From Streptomyces sp. NBC_00236 (lineage in GTDB: Bacteria > Actinomycetota > Actinomycetes > Streptomycetales > Streptomycetaceae), in the NCBI RefSeq assembly GCF_036195045.1, contig NZ_CP108100.1, positions 5,704,001-5,768,000 on the forward strand: 64,000 nt of DNA, in the 5' to 3' direction. Of this stretch, positions 1 through 7,953 are shown in pieces (the first letter of the stretch is position 1; every line of letters starts with the position of its first letter). The notes under the pieces were generated by a model. It had not been told where the DNA came from, did not search any database, and worked only from the letters and a program-made list of their open reading frames with translations. A program made the translations under genes and the position numbers.

Positions 1-1003
1 GCTCGGGGTTCTCGTACCAGAAGTGGGCTGCGGCGTCGGGGAGTTTGGCGGTGAACAGGGCGTGGTCGGAGCGCAGCGCGTGGTCGGCGGGGGAGCGGTC
101 GCCGTGCACCACGGTCACCGGGGCGCGGTGGCCGGAGTCCGCGAGGTGCTCCAGCATCGACAGCATCGGGGTGCAGCCGATGCCCGCGGAGGCGAGCAGG
201 AGCGGGGCGTCGGTGGACTTCAGTACGAGGTCGCCGTACGGGGCGGAGACGCGGAGCCGGTCACCGGCGCGAACGTGGGCGTGCAGCTGCTGCGAGACCT
301 CGCCGTCGGGGGCGCCGTCGCCGTGCATCCGCTTGACGGTGAACGAGCGGAGGGCCGAACCGGGGGCGCAGGAGAGGCTGTACTGGCGTATCTGGCGGGC
401 CCCGTCGGGGAGTTCGACCTGCACGGACACGTACTGGCCGGGGCGGAAGGCGGGGGCGGGGGCGCCGTCGGCCGGACGGAGCTGGAACGTGGCGACGTCC
501 GCGGTCTCCTCGGTGCGCGAGACCACCTCCGAGTCGCGCCAGACGTCGCCGGCGACGACGCCCTGCTGTGCGTACAGGCGTTCCTCGATGGCGATCAGGG
601 CGTTGGCCATCAGCCAGTAGACCTCGTCCCAGGCGGCGGCGACCTCGGGGGTCACCGCGTCACCGAGCACTTCGGCGATGGCCGCGAACAGGTGGGTGTG
701 CACGACGTCGTACTGGGCGGCCGTGACGCCGAGCGAGGCGTGCTTGTGCGCGATGCGGTCGAGCATCACGTCGGGACGGGTTCCGGGGTGTTCGACCAGT
801 TGGGTCGCGAACGCGGCAATGGAGCCGGCGAGCGCCTGACGCTGGGCGCCGGAGGCCTGGTTGCCGCGGTTGAACAGGTCGCGCAGCAGCTCGGGGTGGG
901 CGTCGAACAGCTTGCGGTAGAAGAGATCGGCGATGTCCCCGATGGCCGCGCCCACGGCGGGAAGCGTGGCACGGACGGTGGCGGTCGACGGCTCGGAGAG
1001 CAT
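1..1003 (-). CDS. hmp: Flavohaemoglobin (nitric oxide dioxygenase), 3' end cut by window edge
   Basis: Oxidises NO to nitrate using haem, FAD and NAD(P)H in the cytosol. About 334 residues are visible. An N-terminal globin domain (start MLSEPSTATVRATLPAV, with the PDVMLDRIAHKHASLGV distal/proximal region) is followed by a ferredoxin-reductase-type FAD domain with the flavin motif RQYSLS. The start of the NAD domain (LLLASAGIGCTPM) is also present. The C-terminal 60 or so residues lie beyond position 1. An NsrR-like palindrome sits about 20 bp before the start codon, and nsrR is the next gene upstream on the same strand, so repression relieved by NO is expected. The family assignment is clear; the completeness of the gene cannot be judged here. 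Confidence 0.95.
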   Translation of the reverse strand, partial: MLSEPSTATVRATLPAVGAAIGDIADLFYRKLFDAHPELLRDLFNRGNQASGAQRQALAGSIAAFATQLVEHPGTRPDVMLDRIAHKHASLGVTAAQYDVVHTHLFAAIAEVLGDAVTPEVAAAWDEVYWLMANALIAIEERLYAQQGVVAGDVWRDSEVVSRTEETADVATFQLRPADGAPAPAFRPGQYVSVQVELPDGARQIRQYSLSCAPGSALRSFTVKRMHGDGAPDGEVSQQLHAHVRAGDRLRVSAPYGDLVLKSTDAPLLLASAGIGCTPMLSMLEHLADSGHRAPVTVVHGDRSPADHALRSDHALFTAKLPDAAAHFWYENPE

Positions 1004-1023
1004 CGTTAACTCCTCGGATTCAG

Positions 1024-1046
1024 AATTGGCATCTCAGATGCGCATT
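1024..1046. promoter_or_regulatory. NsrR-like operator in front of hmp (11-1-11 palindrome)
   Basis: The arms AATTGGCATCT and AGATGCGCATT flank one central base. Nine of 11 positions are complementary, and the core GCATCT-C-AGATGC is perfect. It lies 21-43 bp upstream of the hmp start codon. This is the layout known for Streptomyces NsrR sites. Binding itself is inferred. Confidence 0.75.
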
Positions 1047-1096
1047 TAAAATCAGTGTAGGAACCGGGCCGTGGGGCCGGTCCGGCGGGGGGTGGT

Positions 1097-1546
1097 TCAG
1101 GCGTCCGCGGGCGGTCTGCTGCTGATGCCGATCAGCAGCGGGCCGGTCGGCGAGGAGACCAGTTCGGTGACGGTGAGCGGGTCGAGCGAGGCGTAGAAGG
1201 CCTCCGAGGCCGCACGCAGGGCGTGGCGCAGCCGGCAGTCCGACCGCAGGGGGCACGGGGTGGAGCCCTCGCACTCGACGACGTCGCCCGGGCCTTCGAG
1301 CTCGCGGACGAGCCCGCCGATGGAGGCGGAGCGGCCGGCCGGGGTGAGGGCGAGTCCGCCCCCGCGGCCCCGTCGTGCCTCGACCAGGCCGAGGTGCTGG
1401 AGGCGGGCCACGACCTTCGCGGCGTGGGAGTACGGCACCTGCATGGTCGCCGCCACCTCCCGGGTGGTCGGCGGGTCCTCGTTCGCCACGACGGCCAGAC
1501 GCATCAGCACGCGCAGTGCCACGTCGGTGAATCTCGTCAGTCGCAT
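1097..1546 (-). CDS. nsrR: NsrR, NO-sensing Rrf2-family repressor
   Basis: A 149-residue Rrf2 winged-helix regulator (MRLTRFTDVALRVLMRLAVV). It has cluster-ligand cysteines at about 92, 98 and 104 (C-E-G-S-T-P-C-P-L-R-S-D-C) and Asp8, which in S. coelicolor NsrR is the fourth [4Fe-4S] ligand. Nitrosylation of the cluster releases DNA, and known targets in Streptomyces are hmpA genes and nsrR itself. The start at MRLT was preferred over an ATG three codons upstream because the family begins MRLT. It lies between two 11-1-11 palindromes, one before hmp and one before its own start, so autoregulation is likely. Confidence 0.92.
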   Translation of the reverse strand: MRLTRFTDVALRVLMRLAVVANEDPPTTREVAATMQVPYSHAAKVVARLQHLGLVEARRGRGGGLALTPAGRSASIGGLVRELEGPGDVVECEGSTPCPLRSDCRLRHALRAASEAFYASLDPLTVTELVSSPTGPLLIGISSRPPADA

Positions 1547-1563
1547 GGCGGTCACGGTAGGTG

Positions 1564-1586
1564 AATGTGCATTCCGTATGCAAATT
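1564..1586. promoter_or_regulatory. Second NsrR-like operator, upstream of nsrR and facing the encapsulin gene
   Basis: The arms AATGTGCATTC and GTATGCAAATT flank one base, with 9 of 11 positions complementary. The site starts 18 bp upstream of the nsrR start codon and ends about 140 bp upstream of the divergent encapsulin gene. Its form matches the site before hmp, which supports NsrR autoregulation. An effect on the encapsulin gene is only possible, not shown. Confidence 0.7.
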
Positions 1587-1725
1587 AACCGGGCCGGCGG
1601 GCATCGCGCAGCGTTGTGCCCAGCCCAAAGCCCGATTAGTCACACTCTTTTGTGTAATGGCGTGGCGAGTCTGCATGCTGAAAGGTTCTTCTCGCAGGTC
1701 AGCTGATGAATCGAGAGGACGACAG

Positions 1726-3132
1726 ATGTCCGTTGGTGAAGAGGTTCAGAACGCGCAGGTGCCGCCGCAGCAGAGTCTGGGCACGGCAGCCGCGCGGAAC
1801 CTCGCGACGACCACCAAGTCCGCTCCGCAGATGCAGGAGATCACCTCACGGTGGCTGCTGAAGATGCTTCCGTGGGTTCAGGTGCAGGGCGGCACGTACC
1901 GGGTGAACCGCCGGCTGAGCTACTCGGTCGGAGACGGCAGGGTGACCTTCGTACAGACAGGGGACAGGGTCTCCGTGATCCCCGCCGAGCTCGGTGAACT
2001 GCCGGCTCTGCGGGACTTCGGGGACGAGGAGGTGCTCGCCGAACTGGCCAGGCGGTGCGAGCAGCGCGACGTTCCCGCCGGACAGCTCCTGGCGACGGCG
2101 GGCGAGGCGGCGGACCGGGTCTTCCTGCTGGCGCACGGAAAGGTCGAGAAGATCGGTACCGGGCCCTACGGGGACGAGACGGTCCTCGGAGTCCATGCGG
2201 ACGGCGCCTACTTCGGAGACCACTCCCTGATCGAGGGCGACGCCCTCTGGGAGTACACGGCCCGCGCCGTCACGGCGTGCACGGTCCTGACCCTGACGCG
2301 GGCCGATGTGCTCAATCTCGCCGAGCGGGCCGAATCGCTGAGCACCCATCTCGCCGCGTTGCTGGCCATCCCGCACCAGCGCACCAACAAGTACGGCGAG
2401 GCGGAGATCGACCTCTCCGCCGGGCATGTCGGCGAGGCCGTCGTCCCGCACACCTACGTGGACTACGAGTCCGCGCCCCGCGAGTACGAACTGAGCGTGG
2501 CCCAGACCGTCCTGAAGGTCCACAGCAGGGTCGCCGACCTCTACAACCAGCCGATGAACCAGACCGAGCAGCAGTTGCGGCTCACGGTCGAGGCGCTCCG
2601 CGAGCGCCAGGAGCACGAGCTGATCAACAACCGGGAGTTCGGCCTGCTCAACAACTGCGACTACGGGCAGCGGCTCCAGCCGCACGACGGGGCGCCCACA
2701 CCCGACGACATGGACGAACTGCTGTCGCGACGCCGCGGATCGAAGCTCTTCCTCGCGCACCCCCGGGCCATCGCCGCCTTCGGCCGCGAGTGCAACAAGC
2801 GCGGTCTGGTGCCGGAGAGCGTGGACGTCGGCGGACACCACGTGCCGGCCTGGCGCGGGGTTCCGATCTTCCCGTCCAACAAGATCCCGGTCACGGACGC
2901 CCGCACCACGTCGATCATCTGCATGAGGACCGGCGAGGCCGAACAGGGCGTCATCGGCCTCCAGCAGACGGGCATCCCGGACGAGATCGAGCCCAGCCTG
3001 TCGGTCCGTTTCATGGGGATCGACGAGCAGGCGATCATCTCCTACCTCGTGACGGCCTACTACTCCGCGGCCGTCCTGGTCCCGGACGCCCTCGGTGTCC
3101 TGGAGAACGTCGAGGTCAGCCGCTGGCGGTGA
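1726..3132 (+). CDS. Family 2B encapsulin shell protein with inserted cyclic-nucleotide-binding domain (EshA/CNB type)
   Basis: A 468-residue HK97-fold nanocompartment shell protein. The N-terminal arm (about 1-85) is followed by a Crp-type cNMP-binding domain at about 105-205 ([16 protein letters not shown] through [12 protein letters not shown]). The remaining shell domain includes [31 protein letters not shown] and a C-terminal [20 protein letters not shown]. Family 2B shells are found next to terpene and polyprenyl enzymes that serve as cargo, and here a polyprenyl synthetase follows 142 bp downstream. The start was chosen for the AGAGGAC ribosome-binding site five bases before ATG; longer in-frame extensions lack one. 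It was formerly often annotated as a cyclic-nucleotide-binding protein. Whether it binds cAMP or another nucleotide is unknown. Confidence 0.9.
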   Translation: MSVGEEVQNAQVPPQQSLGTAAARNLATTTKSAPQMQEITSRWLLKMLPWVQVQGGTYRVNRRLSYSVGDGRVTFVQTGDRVSVIPAELGELPALRDFGDEEVLAELARRCEQRDVPAGQLLATAGEAADRVFLLAHGKVEKIGTGPYGDETVLGVHADGAYFGDHSLIEGDALWEYTARAVTACTVLTLTRADVLNLAERAESLSTHLAALLAIPHQRTNKYGEAEIDLSAGHVGEAVVPHTYVDYESAPREYELSVAQTVLKVHSRVADLYNQPMNQTEQQLRLTVEALRERQEHELINNREFGLLNNCDYGQRLQPHDGAPTPDDMDELLSRRRGSKLFLAHPRAIAAFGRECNKRGLVPESVDVGGHHVPAWRGVPIFPSNKIPVTDARTTSIICMRTGEAEQGVIGLQQTGIPDEIEPSLSVRFMGIDEQAIISYLVTAYYSAAVLVPDALGVLENVEVSRWR

Positions 3133-3274
3133 GTCCGCGGGGTCCCGGGCCCGCCGGGGCCGGGACCCCGTCGGCCGCAGCCGACGCACCCACAGCAACC
3201 ACCCACGTCGCCGGTCCCCGGGGCGAAAGCCATCGGGGGCCGGCGACGGCAACGACCGGGGTGACCGATTGACC

Positions 3275-4321
3275 ATGACCCGTACCGACGCCGCCGCCAC
3301 CGAGGGCAACGAGGCCGCGGCGCTCCTGGAGTACACCCGGACCCTCGTCGACCCGCATCTGCGGGCAGCGGTCGCCTCACTGCCGGGATCGATCCGGCGC
3401 GTGGCGATGTACCACTTCGGCTGGGAGCACGCCGACGGCAGCCCCGCCGCGGGCGGTGCCGGCAAGGCGATCAGACCCGCACTCGTCCTGGCCGCCACCC
3501 GTGCGCTCGGCGGTGATCCCAGAGATGCCGTGCGGGCCGCCGTCGCCGTGGAACTGGCCCACAACTTCACCCTGCTGCACGACGACGTCATCGATGAGGA
3601 CCGCACCCGCCGCCACCGGGCCACGGCCTGGACCGTCTTCGGAATCCCCGACGCCGTCATCGCGGGCGACGCCATGCTCGCCCTCGCGCAGCGGCTCCTG
3701 GCCGAGGACGCGCGCGCCGTGTCGGGCCGCGCATCGGCCCGGCTCTCCACCTGCGTCATCGAGCTGTGCGCGGGCCAGCAGGCGGACTGCGCCTTCGAGG
3801 AACGCGGTCCGGACGAGGTCACGTTGGACGAGTGCCTCACCATGGCGACGGCGAAGACGGGAGCGCTGCTGGGCTGCGCCTGCGCACTGGGCGCGCTCTA
3901 CGCGGGCGTGGACGAGCGTGCGGTCGGAGCGATGGACGGCTTCGGCCGGGAGGCCGGGCTCGCCTTCCAGCTCATCGACGACCTGATCGGCATCTGGGGT
4001 GACCCCGCGCAGACCGGGAAGCCGGTCGGGGCCGACCTCGCCGCCCACAAGAAGTCGCTGCCCGTGGTCGCCGCGCTGACCTCGGGCACTCCGGCGGCGG
4101 CGGAGCTCGCCGCGCTCTACCGGGGCCCGATGAACACGGCCGGTGAGATCAGTCGTGCGTCCGACGCCGTCGACCGGGCGGGCGGGCGCGACTGGGCCCA
4201 GGTCTGCGCCGCGGACCGCATGGCACGCGCGGTGCACCACCTGTCCCGGGCCGTGCCCGATCTGTCGGCGGCGGGCGATCTCCTGGCCCTGGCGGAGTTC
4301 GTCACCCGCCGGACGCACTGA
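3275..4321 (+). CDS. Polyprenyl diphosphate synthase family protein, probable encapsulin cargo
   Basis: A 348-residue all-helical trans-isoprenyl diphosphate synthase. The first aspartate-rich motif is DDVIDED (within FTLLHDDVIDEDRTRRH). The second, shortened motif is DDLIGIWGD, followed by the substrate-lysine region GKPVGADLAAHKKS. These chelate Mg2+ for condensation of isopentenyl with allylic diphosphates. Chain length cannot be read reliably. The N-terminal stretch MTRTDAAATEGNEA is short and flexible. The context directly behind a family 2B encapsulin suggests the enzyme is packaged in the shell. No other terpene gene follows; a repetitive non-coding tract lies behind the stop codon. 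Confidence 0.9.
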   Translation: MTRTDAAATEGNEAAALLEYTRTLVDPHLRAAVASLPGSIRRVAMYHFGWEHADGSPAAGGAGKAIRPALVLAATRALGGDPRDAVRAAVAVELAHNFTLLHDDVIDEDRTRRHRATAWTVFGIPDAVIAGDAMLALAQRLLAEDARAVSGRASARLSTCVIELCAGQQADCAFEERGPDEVTLDECLTMATAKTGALLGCACALGALYAGVDERAVGAMDGFGREAGLAFQLIDDLIGIWGDPAQTGKPVGADLAAHKKSLPVVAALTSGTPAAAELAALYRGPMNTAGEISRASDAVDRAGGRDWAQVCAADRMARAVHHLSRAVPDLSAAGDLLALAEFVTRRTH

Positions 4322-4562
4322 ACGGGGGCGGAGGTACGGAACGGGGGCGGAGGTACGGAACGGAGGCGGACGCACGGAAGGGAGCCGGGCGCACGGAAGG
4401 GGCCGGACGCACTGAACGGGGGCGACCGCACGGAAGGGGCCGGACGCGCTGAACGGAGGCCGACGCGCGGAACGGAGGCGGACGAAGGGAACGGAGCCGG
4501 GCACACGGAACGGGGCCGGACGCACTGAACGGAGGCCGACGCACGGAACGGCGGCCGACCGA
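4320..4562 (+). repeat. GC-rich minisatellite, about 13 degenerate 18-19 bp units
   Basis: Direct reading shows successive units of the type GAACGGRGGCSGACGCACG, each beginning GAACGG or GAAGGG. The first two units are identical and later ones drift. It starts at the stop codon of the prenyl synthase gene and makes up most of the 325-bp gap before the next gene. No reading frame of interest and no hairpin with a T-tract were seen. Confidence 0.85.
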
Positions 4563-4646
4563 AGATCGGCCGAGGTCACAGGGGTCGGGCGGCGAAGTGG
4601 AGGGCGGCACGGGGAGTGTCCGAGCCAGGGGCTACAGTCCCTGCCC

Positions 4647-5315
4647 ATGACAGATGAGTCGTGGGCAGGGTGGTACCGGGACCGACAGGGCTCCGATGCC
4701 GTCATCCTCACCACCGACGGGCAGCAACTCCGGCTTCGTATCAGGGGCGTCGATTTCGAGGGCGAGAGCTTCGATGCCCTGTGCCCGGTGGCGGGCATGC
4801 CGCCGGAGAGCGGGATGTTTGCCCTCGCCGACGGGATGCTCAACGACTGCGTCCTGGAATGGGACCTGCCGTTCCCCGTCACGGCGGACGGCGAGCTCCA
4901 TCAGGCCACGCTGAGCTGCCTGTTGTCGCTGCGCAGGCCCGACCCGTATCTCTATCTGGAGCTGCGCTACGGCGGTGCGGCCTTCCGGTCCCACCGTGCC
5001 GAGAGCGACTTCGGGGCCGCGCTTGCCACCATCCAGCGCTCCCTGCCGCCCGGGATCCGGCTCCGGACGTGCATCGCGTGCGCCTTCTCGGACTACTTCC
5101 CGGCACCCGGCCGAGGGCTCTCCGGCGGCCTCGCCTGCTTCCGGGGCGCCAAGGAGGCCTACCGCGGGGCGGCGGGCGAGGACGACGTGCTGGACCTGTG
5201 GGACCGGCGCAGCGGATTCGTCCAGGAGGTCTGGAGCTGCCGCGAGTTCGAGCCCCGCCCGGAGACGGGTGCGGGCACCGGCCACCGCGGCGCGTTCCCG
5301 CTCGAAACGGCCTGA
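4647..5315 (+). CDS. Conserved hypothetical protein (possibly DUF6304)
   Basis: A 222-residue soluble protein starting MTDESWAGWYRDRQGSDAVI. It has no signal peptide or membrane segment. A beta-rich N-terminal half (VILTTDGQQLRLRIRGVDFE) is followed by a mixed region with an LSCLLSLRRPDPYLYLELRY stretch. A C-terminal part carries CIACAFSDYFPAPG. I recall similar streptomycete proteins under DUF6304, but this is from memory. No catalytic motif is recognised. The gene stands alone between the minisatellite and a terminator hairpin, so it is probably monocistronic. Confidence 0.75.
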   Translation: MTDESWAGWYRDRQGSDAVILTTDGQQLRLRIRGVDFEGESFDALCPVAGMPPESGMFALADGMLNDCVLEWDLPFPVTADGELHQATLSCLLSLRRPDPYLYLELRYGGAAFRSHRAESDFGAALATIQRSLPPGIRLRTCIACAFSDYFPAPGRGLSGGLACFRGAKEAYRGAAGEDDVLDLWDRRSGFVQEVWSCREFEPRPETGAGTGHRGAFPLETA

Positions 5316-5386
5316 CCGCAGCGGCGGGCTTCCACCTGCGGCCCGCGTGACACGCGACATGACACCCCCTCAACCGGCCTGCCCTC

Positions 5387-5421
5387 AACCGGCCTGACGG
5401 CTCGACGCCGTCGGGCCGGTT
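5387..5421 (+). terminator. Hairpin after the hypothetical gene
   Basis: AACCGGCCTGACGGC pairs with GCCGTCGGGCCGGTT across a 5-nt loop, giving a 15-bp stem with one G-T pair. It is followed by TCGTCG without a T-tract, as is common in Streptomyces. A second partial copy of the left arm (CAACCGGCCT) lies just upstream. Confidence 0.65.
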
Positions 5422-5478
5422 CGTCGTTCCGGCCGTACCCGGGTCGCCGCGCCCTCAGCGGAAGGTTGCCGCACCTTC

Positions 5479-5503
5479 ATTGTTCTACTAGCATGCGAAC
5501 AAT
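5479..5503. promoter_or_regulatory. Probable operator of the GntR regulator (ATTGTTC inverted repeat)
   Basis: Perfect 7-bp arms ATTGTTC and GAACAAT are separated by 11 bp. The site ends at the GGAGG ribosome-binding site of the first gene of a two-gene unit whose second gene is a YtrA-type GntR repressor. Such repressors usually act on their own operon. The region also holds TACTAG-like promoter sequence, so binding would block transcription initiation. Confidence 0.6.
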
Positions 5504-5513
5504 GGAGGTATTG

Positions 5514-6509
5514 ATGAACCGGAAGAACACCGGCCGCGCGGCTCTCGCCACGCTGCCGTTCCTGCTGGCCCTCGCCGCCGACCTGATCCTTTTCGCCACA
5601 CGCCGTGACCGCCTGCCCGCCCAGCTGGCCAGCCACTTCGTGGGCAACGGCAGGGCGGACGACTACGCGGGCCGGACCTCGTACGTCGTCATCACCACGG
5701 TGCTGCTCGTCGGTACCGGTGCGCTGTGGGCCCTGATGACCGCCCGGGGAGGGTTCCACGGCCGGGCGTACCGGGGAGCGGTCGCCTCCGGCTATGCGGT
5801 CGCCGGCTTCCTGGGGTACCTGATGGCGGTGGTCCTGCTCGTCAATGTGGACGCCGCCGAGGACGGGCAGGGCCGAGCCCAGGACGTCTCGTTCCCGATG
5901 TGGCAGCTGGCCGCCGCGCTGGGGGTGGCCGCGCTCGCCTTCGGGCTGGGGCTGCTGCTGGCCGCAGTCGTTGCCGTACCGGAGGAGCCGTCGATGGACG
6001 GACAGGCGGACGGGGCGACGGCGGGCGGGGAACGGATCACGCTGGCCGCCGGGGAGGTCGCGGGCTGGGCGCGCAGCGCCGGGAGCCGGTGGCTGCTTCC
6101 GGCGGCTGCCCTGACCTGTGCGGGAGGAGTCGTGCTGCTGTACACCCTGGGCTGGATCGCAGCGGTTCCGCTCCTCGTGCTCGGGCTGCTCCTCGTGACC
6201 TTCGCCCGCCCGAACGTGGCCGTGGACCGGCGGGGGATCACCGTCTCCGGGATGCTGCCGTGGCCGCGCGTCCGGGTACCGCTCGACCGGATCGAGGCGG
6301 CGGCCAGCCGGGACATCAAGCCGCTCACCGAGTACGGGGGCTGGGGCTACCGGATCCGGCCTGGGCGCACCGGCGTCATGATTCGTTCCGGCGAGGGGAT
6401 CGTGGCACGGTTGGCCGACGGCCGGGACTTCGCGGTCACGGTCGACGACTCGGCGACGGCTGCCGCGCTCCTCAACACCCTGATCGACCAGCGCCGAACG
6501 GAACACTGA
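5514..6509 (+). CDS. Membrane protein with DUF1648-like and PH-like regions
   Basis: 331 residues. The first hydrophobic segment (ALATLPFLLALAADLILFA) is followed by LPAQLASHFVGNGRADDY, the DUF1648 signature. Further membrane spans are near VVITTVLLVGTGALWAL, GYAVAGFLGYLMAVVLLV, LAAALGVAALAFGLGLLLAA and VVLLYTLGWIAAVPLLVLGL. A C-terminal cytosolic PH-like segment (VAVDRRGITVSGMLPWPRVR) resembles bacterial PH domains. The start was chosen by GGAGG five bases upstream. It is followed after 2 bp by a GntR/YtrA regulator; such pairs respond to envelope stress or control a membrane protein. The exact function is unknown. Confidence 0.85.
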   Translation: MNRKNTGRAALATLPFLLALAADLILFATRRDRLPAQLASHFVGNGRADDYAGRTSYVVITTVLLVGTGALWALMTARGGFHGRAYRGAVASGYAVAGFLGYLMAVVLLVNVDAAEDGQGRAQDVSFPMWQLAAALGVAALAFGLGLLLAAVVAVPEEPSMDGQADGATAGGERITLAAGEVAGWARSAGSRWLLPAAALTCAGGVVLLYTLGWIAAVPLLVLGLLLVTFARPNVAVDRRGITVSGMLPWPRVRVPLDRIEAAASRDIKPLTEYGGWGYRIRPGRTGVMIRSGEGIVARLADGRDFAVTVDDSATAAALLNTLIDQRRTEH

Positions 6510-6511
6510 CC

Positions 6512-6871
6512 ATGCTCTTCAGGGTCGACCCCACCTCCACCGTGCCGCTCGGCGACCAGATCGCGGCCTGTGTGCGCCGCGCCGTCGCCGACGGGGCCGT
6601 GACCCCGGGCGAACGCCTGCCCGCCGCCCGGGCGCTCGCCGAATCGCTCGGAGTGAATGTGCACACGGCCCTGCGCGGCTACCAGCGGCTGCGCGAGGAA
6701 GGGCTGATCGAACTGCGGCGCGGCCGGGGCGCGGTCGTCGCGGACGGCGCCTCCCCACACCGTGCCAGGCTGCTGGAGCGCGTGCGCGAGGTGGTCGGCG
6801 ACGCGCGACGGCTCGGGATGACGGAGGACGAGCTGTTGTCCCTGGTCCGGAGCGAACTCGCCGCCGGATGA
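6512..6871 (+). CDS. GntR-family repressor, YtrA subfamily
   Basis: A 119-residue regulator. The winged helix-turn-helix (PLGDQIAACVRRAVADG, then LPAARALAESLGVNVHTALR) is followed by LREEGLIELRRGRGAVV. Only a short dimerisation tail (to LVRSELAAG) follows, with no large effector domain, which defines the YtrA group. It is coupled to the upstream membrane protein gene with a 2-bp gap. The ATTGTTC palindrome upstream of the unit is the likely operator. Confidence 0.88.
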   Translation: MLFRVDPTSTVPLGDQIAACVRRAVADGAVTPGERLPAARALAESLGVNVHTALRGYQRLREEGLIELRRGRGAVVADGASPHRARLLERVREVVGDARRLGMTEDELLSLVRSELAAG

Positions 6872-6963
6872 CAGCCTCCGCGCGCCGACTGTCCGCGAAC
6901 GGGCGCACCGGTTGCCCGCGAACGGGCGCGCCGACTGCCCACGCGACTGTGCCGCCCGGCTGC

Positions 6964-7004
6964 CCGCGAAGGGCCACCCCGTCCTGCGAGGTGGCCCTTC
7001 GCGG
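6964..7004. terminator. Bidirectional terminator between the GntR unit and snpA
   Basis: A perfect 15-bp stem (CCGCGAAGGGCCACC with GGTGGCCCTTCGCGG) encloses an 11-nt loop. It lies 93 bp after the GntR gene and 13 bp beyond the snpA stop codon, so it can serve both convergent transcripts. Confidence 0.8.
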
Positions 7005-7016
7005 CGGGGAGCGGGG

Positions 7017-7697
7017 TCAGGAACCGCTGCCTGCGAGCGCGGCCGCGAAGCCGTACTGCCAGAGGTAGTTCACCCGGCCGCGCTCATTGGAGTTCGGATA
7101 CGGGTTGGTGCACGAGGGGCCGGGGCCCCCGCCTGACATCAGCTCGCTGCACGGACCCGAGTAGTGGTCCGGCAGGCCGAGGACGTGCCCGGTCTCGTGG
7201 GCCGTCACCCGGGTGGAGTTGTACTGCCGGTTCTGCGCGTAGTCGAGGAAGATGTACCCGTTGCCGTGACCGTCCGTGCTCGCGTAGGAGCCGCTCGGGT
7301 CGTTGCCCTCGTAGTACGAGAAGTCGGCGTTGGACCCCTCCTGAAGCCGGACGTTGGAGACGGAGCTGTTCCAGATCTGCGCGCTGCTGGCTATCTGCGA
7401 ACGGAAGCTCGGTGCGTTGGCGGCGCTGTAGACGATGGTGACGGCCTGGACGCCCGGCTGCGCGGCGCGCTTCTCGGCCACCGACTTCGCCACGGCCTCG
7501 AAGAACGCCTTGTTGGCGGCGGCGCTCTCGTGCGATCCGGAGTGGGAGGTGTACGCGACGTGATCGGCGGAGGCGGACGTGGGCGGAGCGGCGGGCGCCG
7601 GGGCGGTGGAGGCGATCGCGGGGGCGGTGCCCAGCGCGGCGGCGAGGCCGAAGCCGAGGCCGATCACGGCGGACATGAGGGTCCTGGGGTGTCTCAT
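7017..7697 (-). CDS. snpA: Snapalysin-type secreted small neutral metalloprotease
   Basis: A 226-residue precursor of an extracellular M7-family zinc protease that prefers aromatic residues at P1'. A signal peptide with hydrophobic core [13 protein letters not shown] ends near the [10 protein letters not shown] region, and a propeptide follows. The zinc site [11 protein letters not shown] uses His167, His171 and Asp177 with catalytic Glu168; the third ligand Asp is the snapalysin hallmark. A Met-turn-like SELMSGG follows, with cysteines at CSEL and PSCTN. It is divergent from a LysR regulator, exactly the arrangement known for snpA and its activator in other streptomycetes. The gene is complete. 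Confidence 0.93.
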   Translation of the reverse strand: MRHPRTLMSAVIGLGFGLAAALGTAPAIASTAPAPAAPPTSASADHVAYTSHSGSHESAAANKAFFEAVAKSVAEKRAAQPGVQAVTIVYSAANAPSFRSQIASSAQIWNSSVSNVRLQEGSNADFSYYEGNDPSGSYASTDGHGNGYIFLDYAQNRQYNSTRVTAHETGHVLGLPDHYSGPCSELMSGGGPGPSCTNPYPNSNERGRVNYLWQYGFAAALAGSGS

Positions 7698-7810
7698 GGG
7701 GGGTTCTCCTACGGGTTACCTGCCGGGGGCCCGTCCGGTCATCGGACGCGAACGGGGGCGGTACGCAGCGAGTGTCGGGGAAACGGGGCGCCGTGCGGAT
7801 GATGCCAACC

Positions 7811-7833
7811 GGCGATAGCGCCGCCCTATCGCC
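7811..7833. promoter_or_regulatory. LysR-type T-N11-A box between snpA and its regulator
   Basis: A perfect inverted repeat GGCGATAG-N7-CTATCGCC contains T-N11-A. It sits about 114 bp upstream of snpA and about 120 bp upstream of the LysR gene, a typical position for the recognition site of a divergently encoded LysR activator. Confidence 0.75.
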
Positions 7834-7953
7834 CGTCAGGGCCCCGCGGAAGACCACACGATGCCGATCACACCAACAGCTGTTGAATTGCCGTCGTTTG
7901 ATCGGGTTACGGCGTCTGGTGCGGTACGACTCCGCCGCCTTACTCTCGGCTGC

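Noticed and set aside
1635..1658. ATTAGTCACAC...TGTGTAAT as a Crp/FNR-type site before the encapsulin gene
   Set aside because: The arms do not pair properly in register; only a 4-bp complementarity remains.
4320..4562. Possible CRISPR-like array
   Set aside because: Units are contiguous 18-19 bp repeats with no unique spacers, and no cas genes are near.
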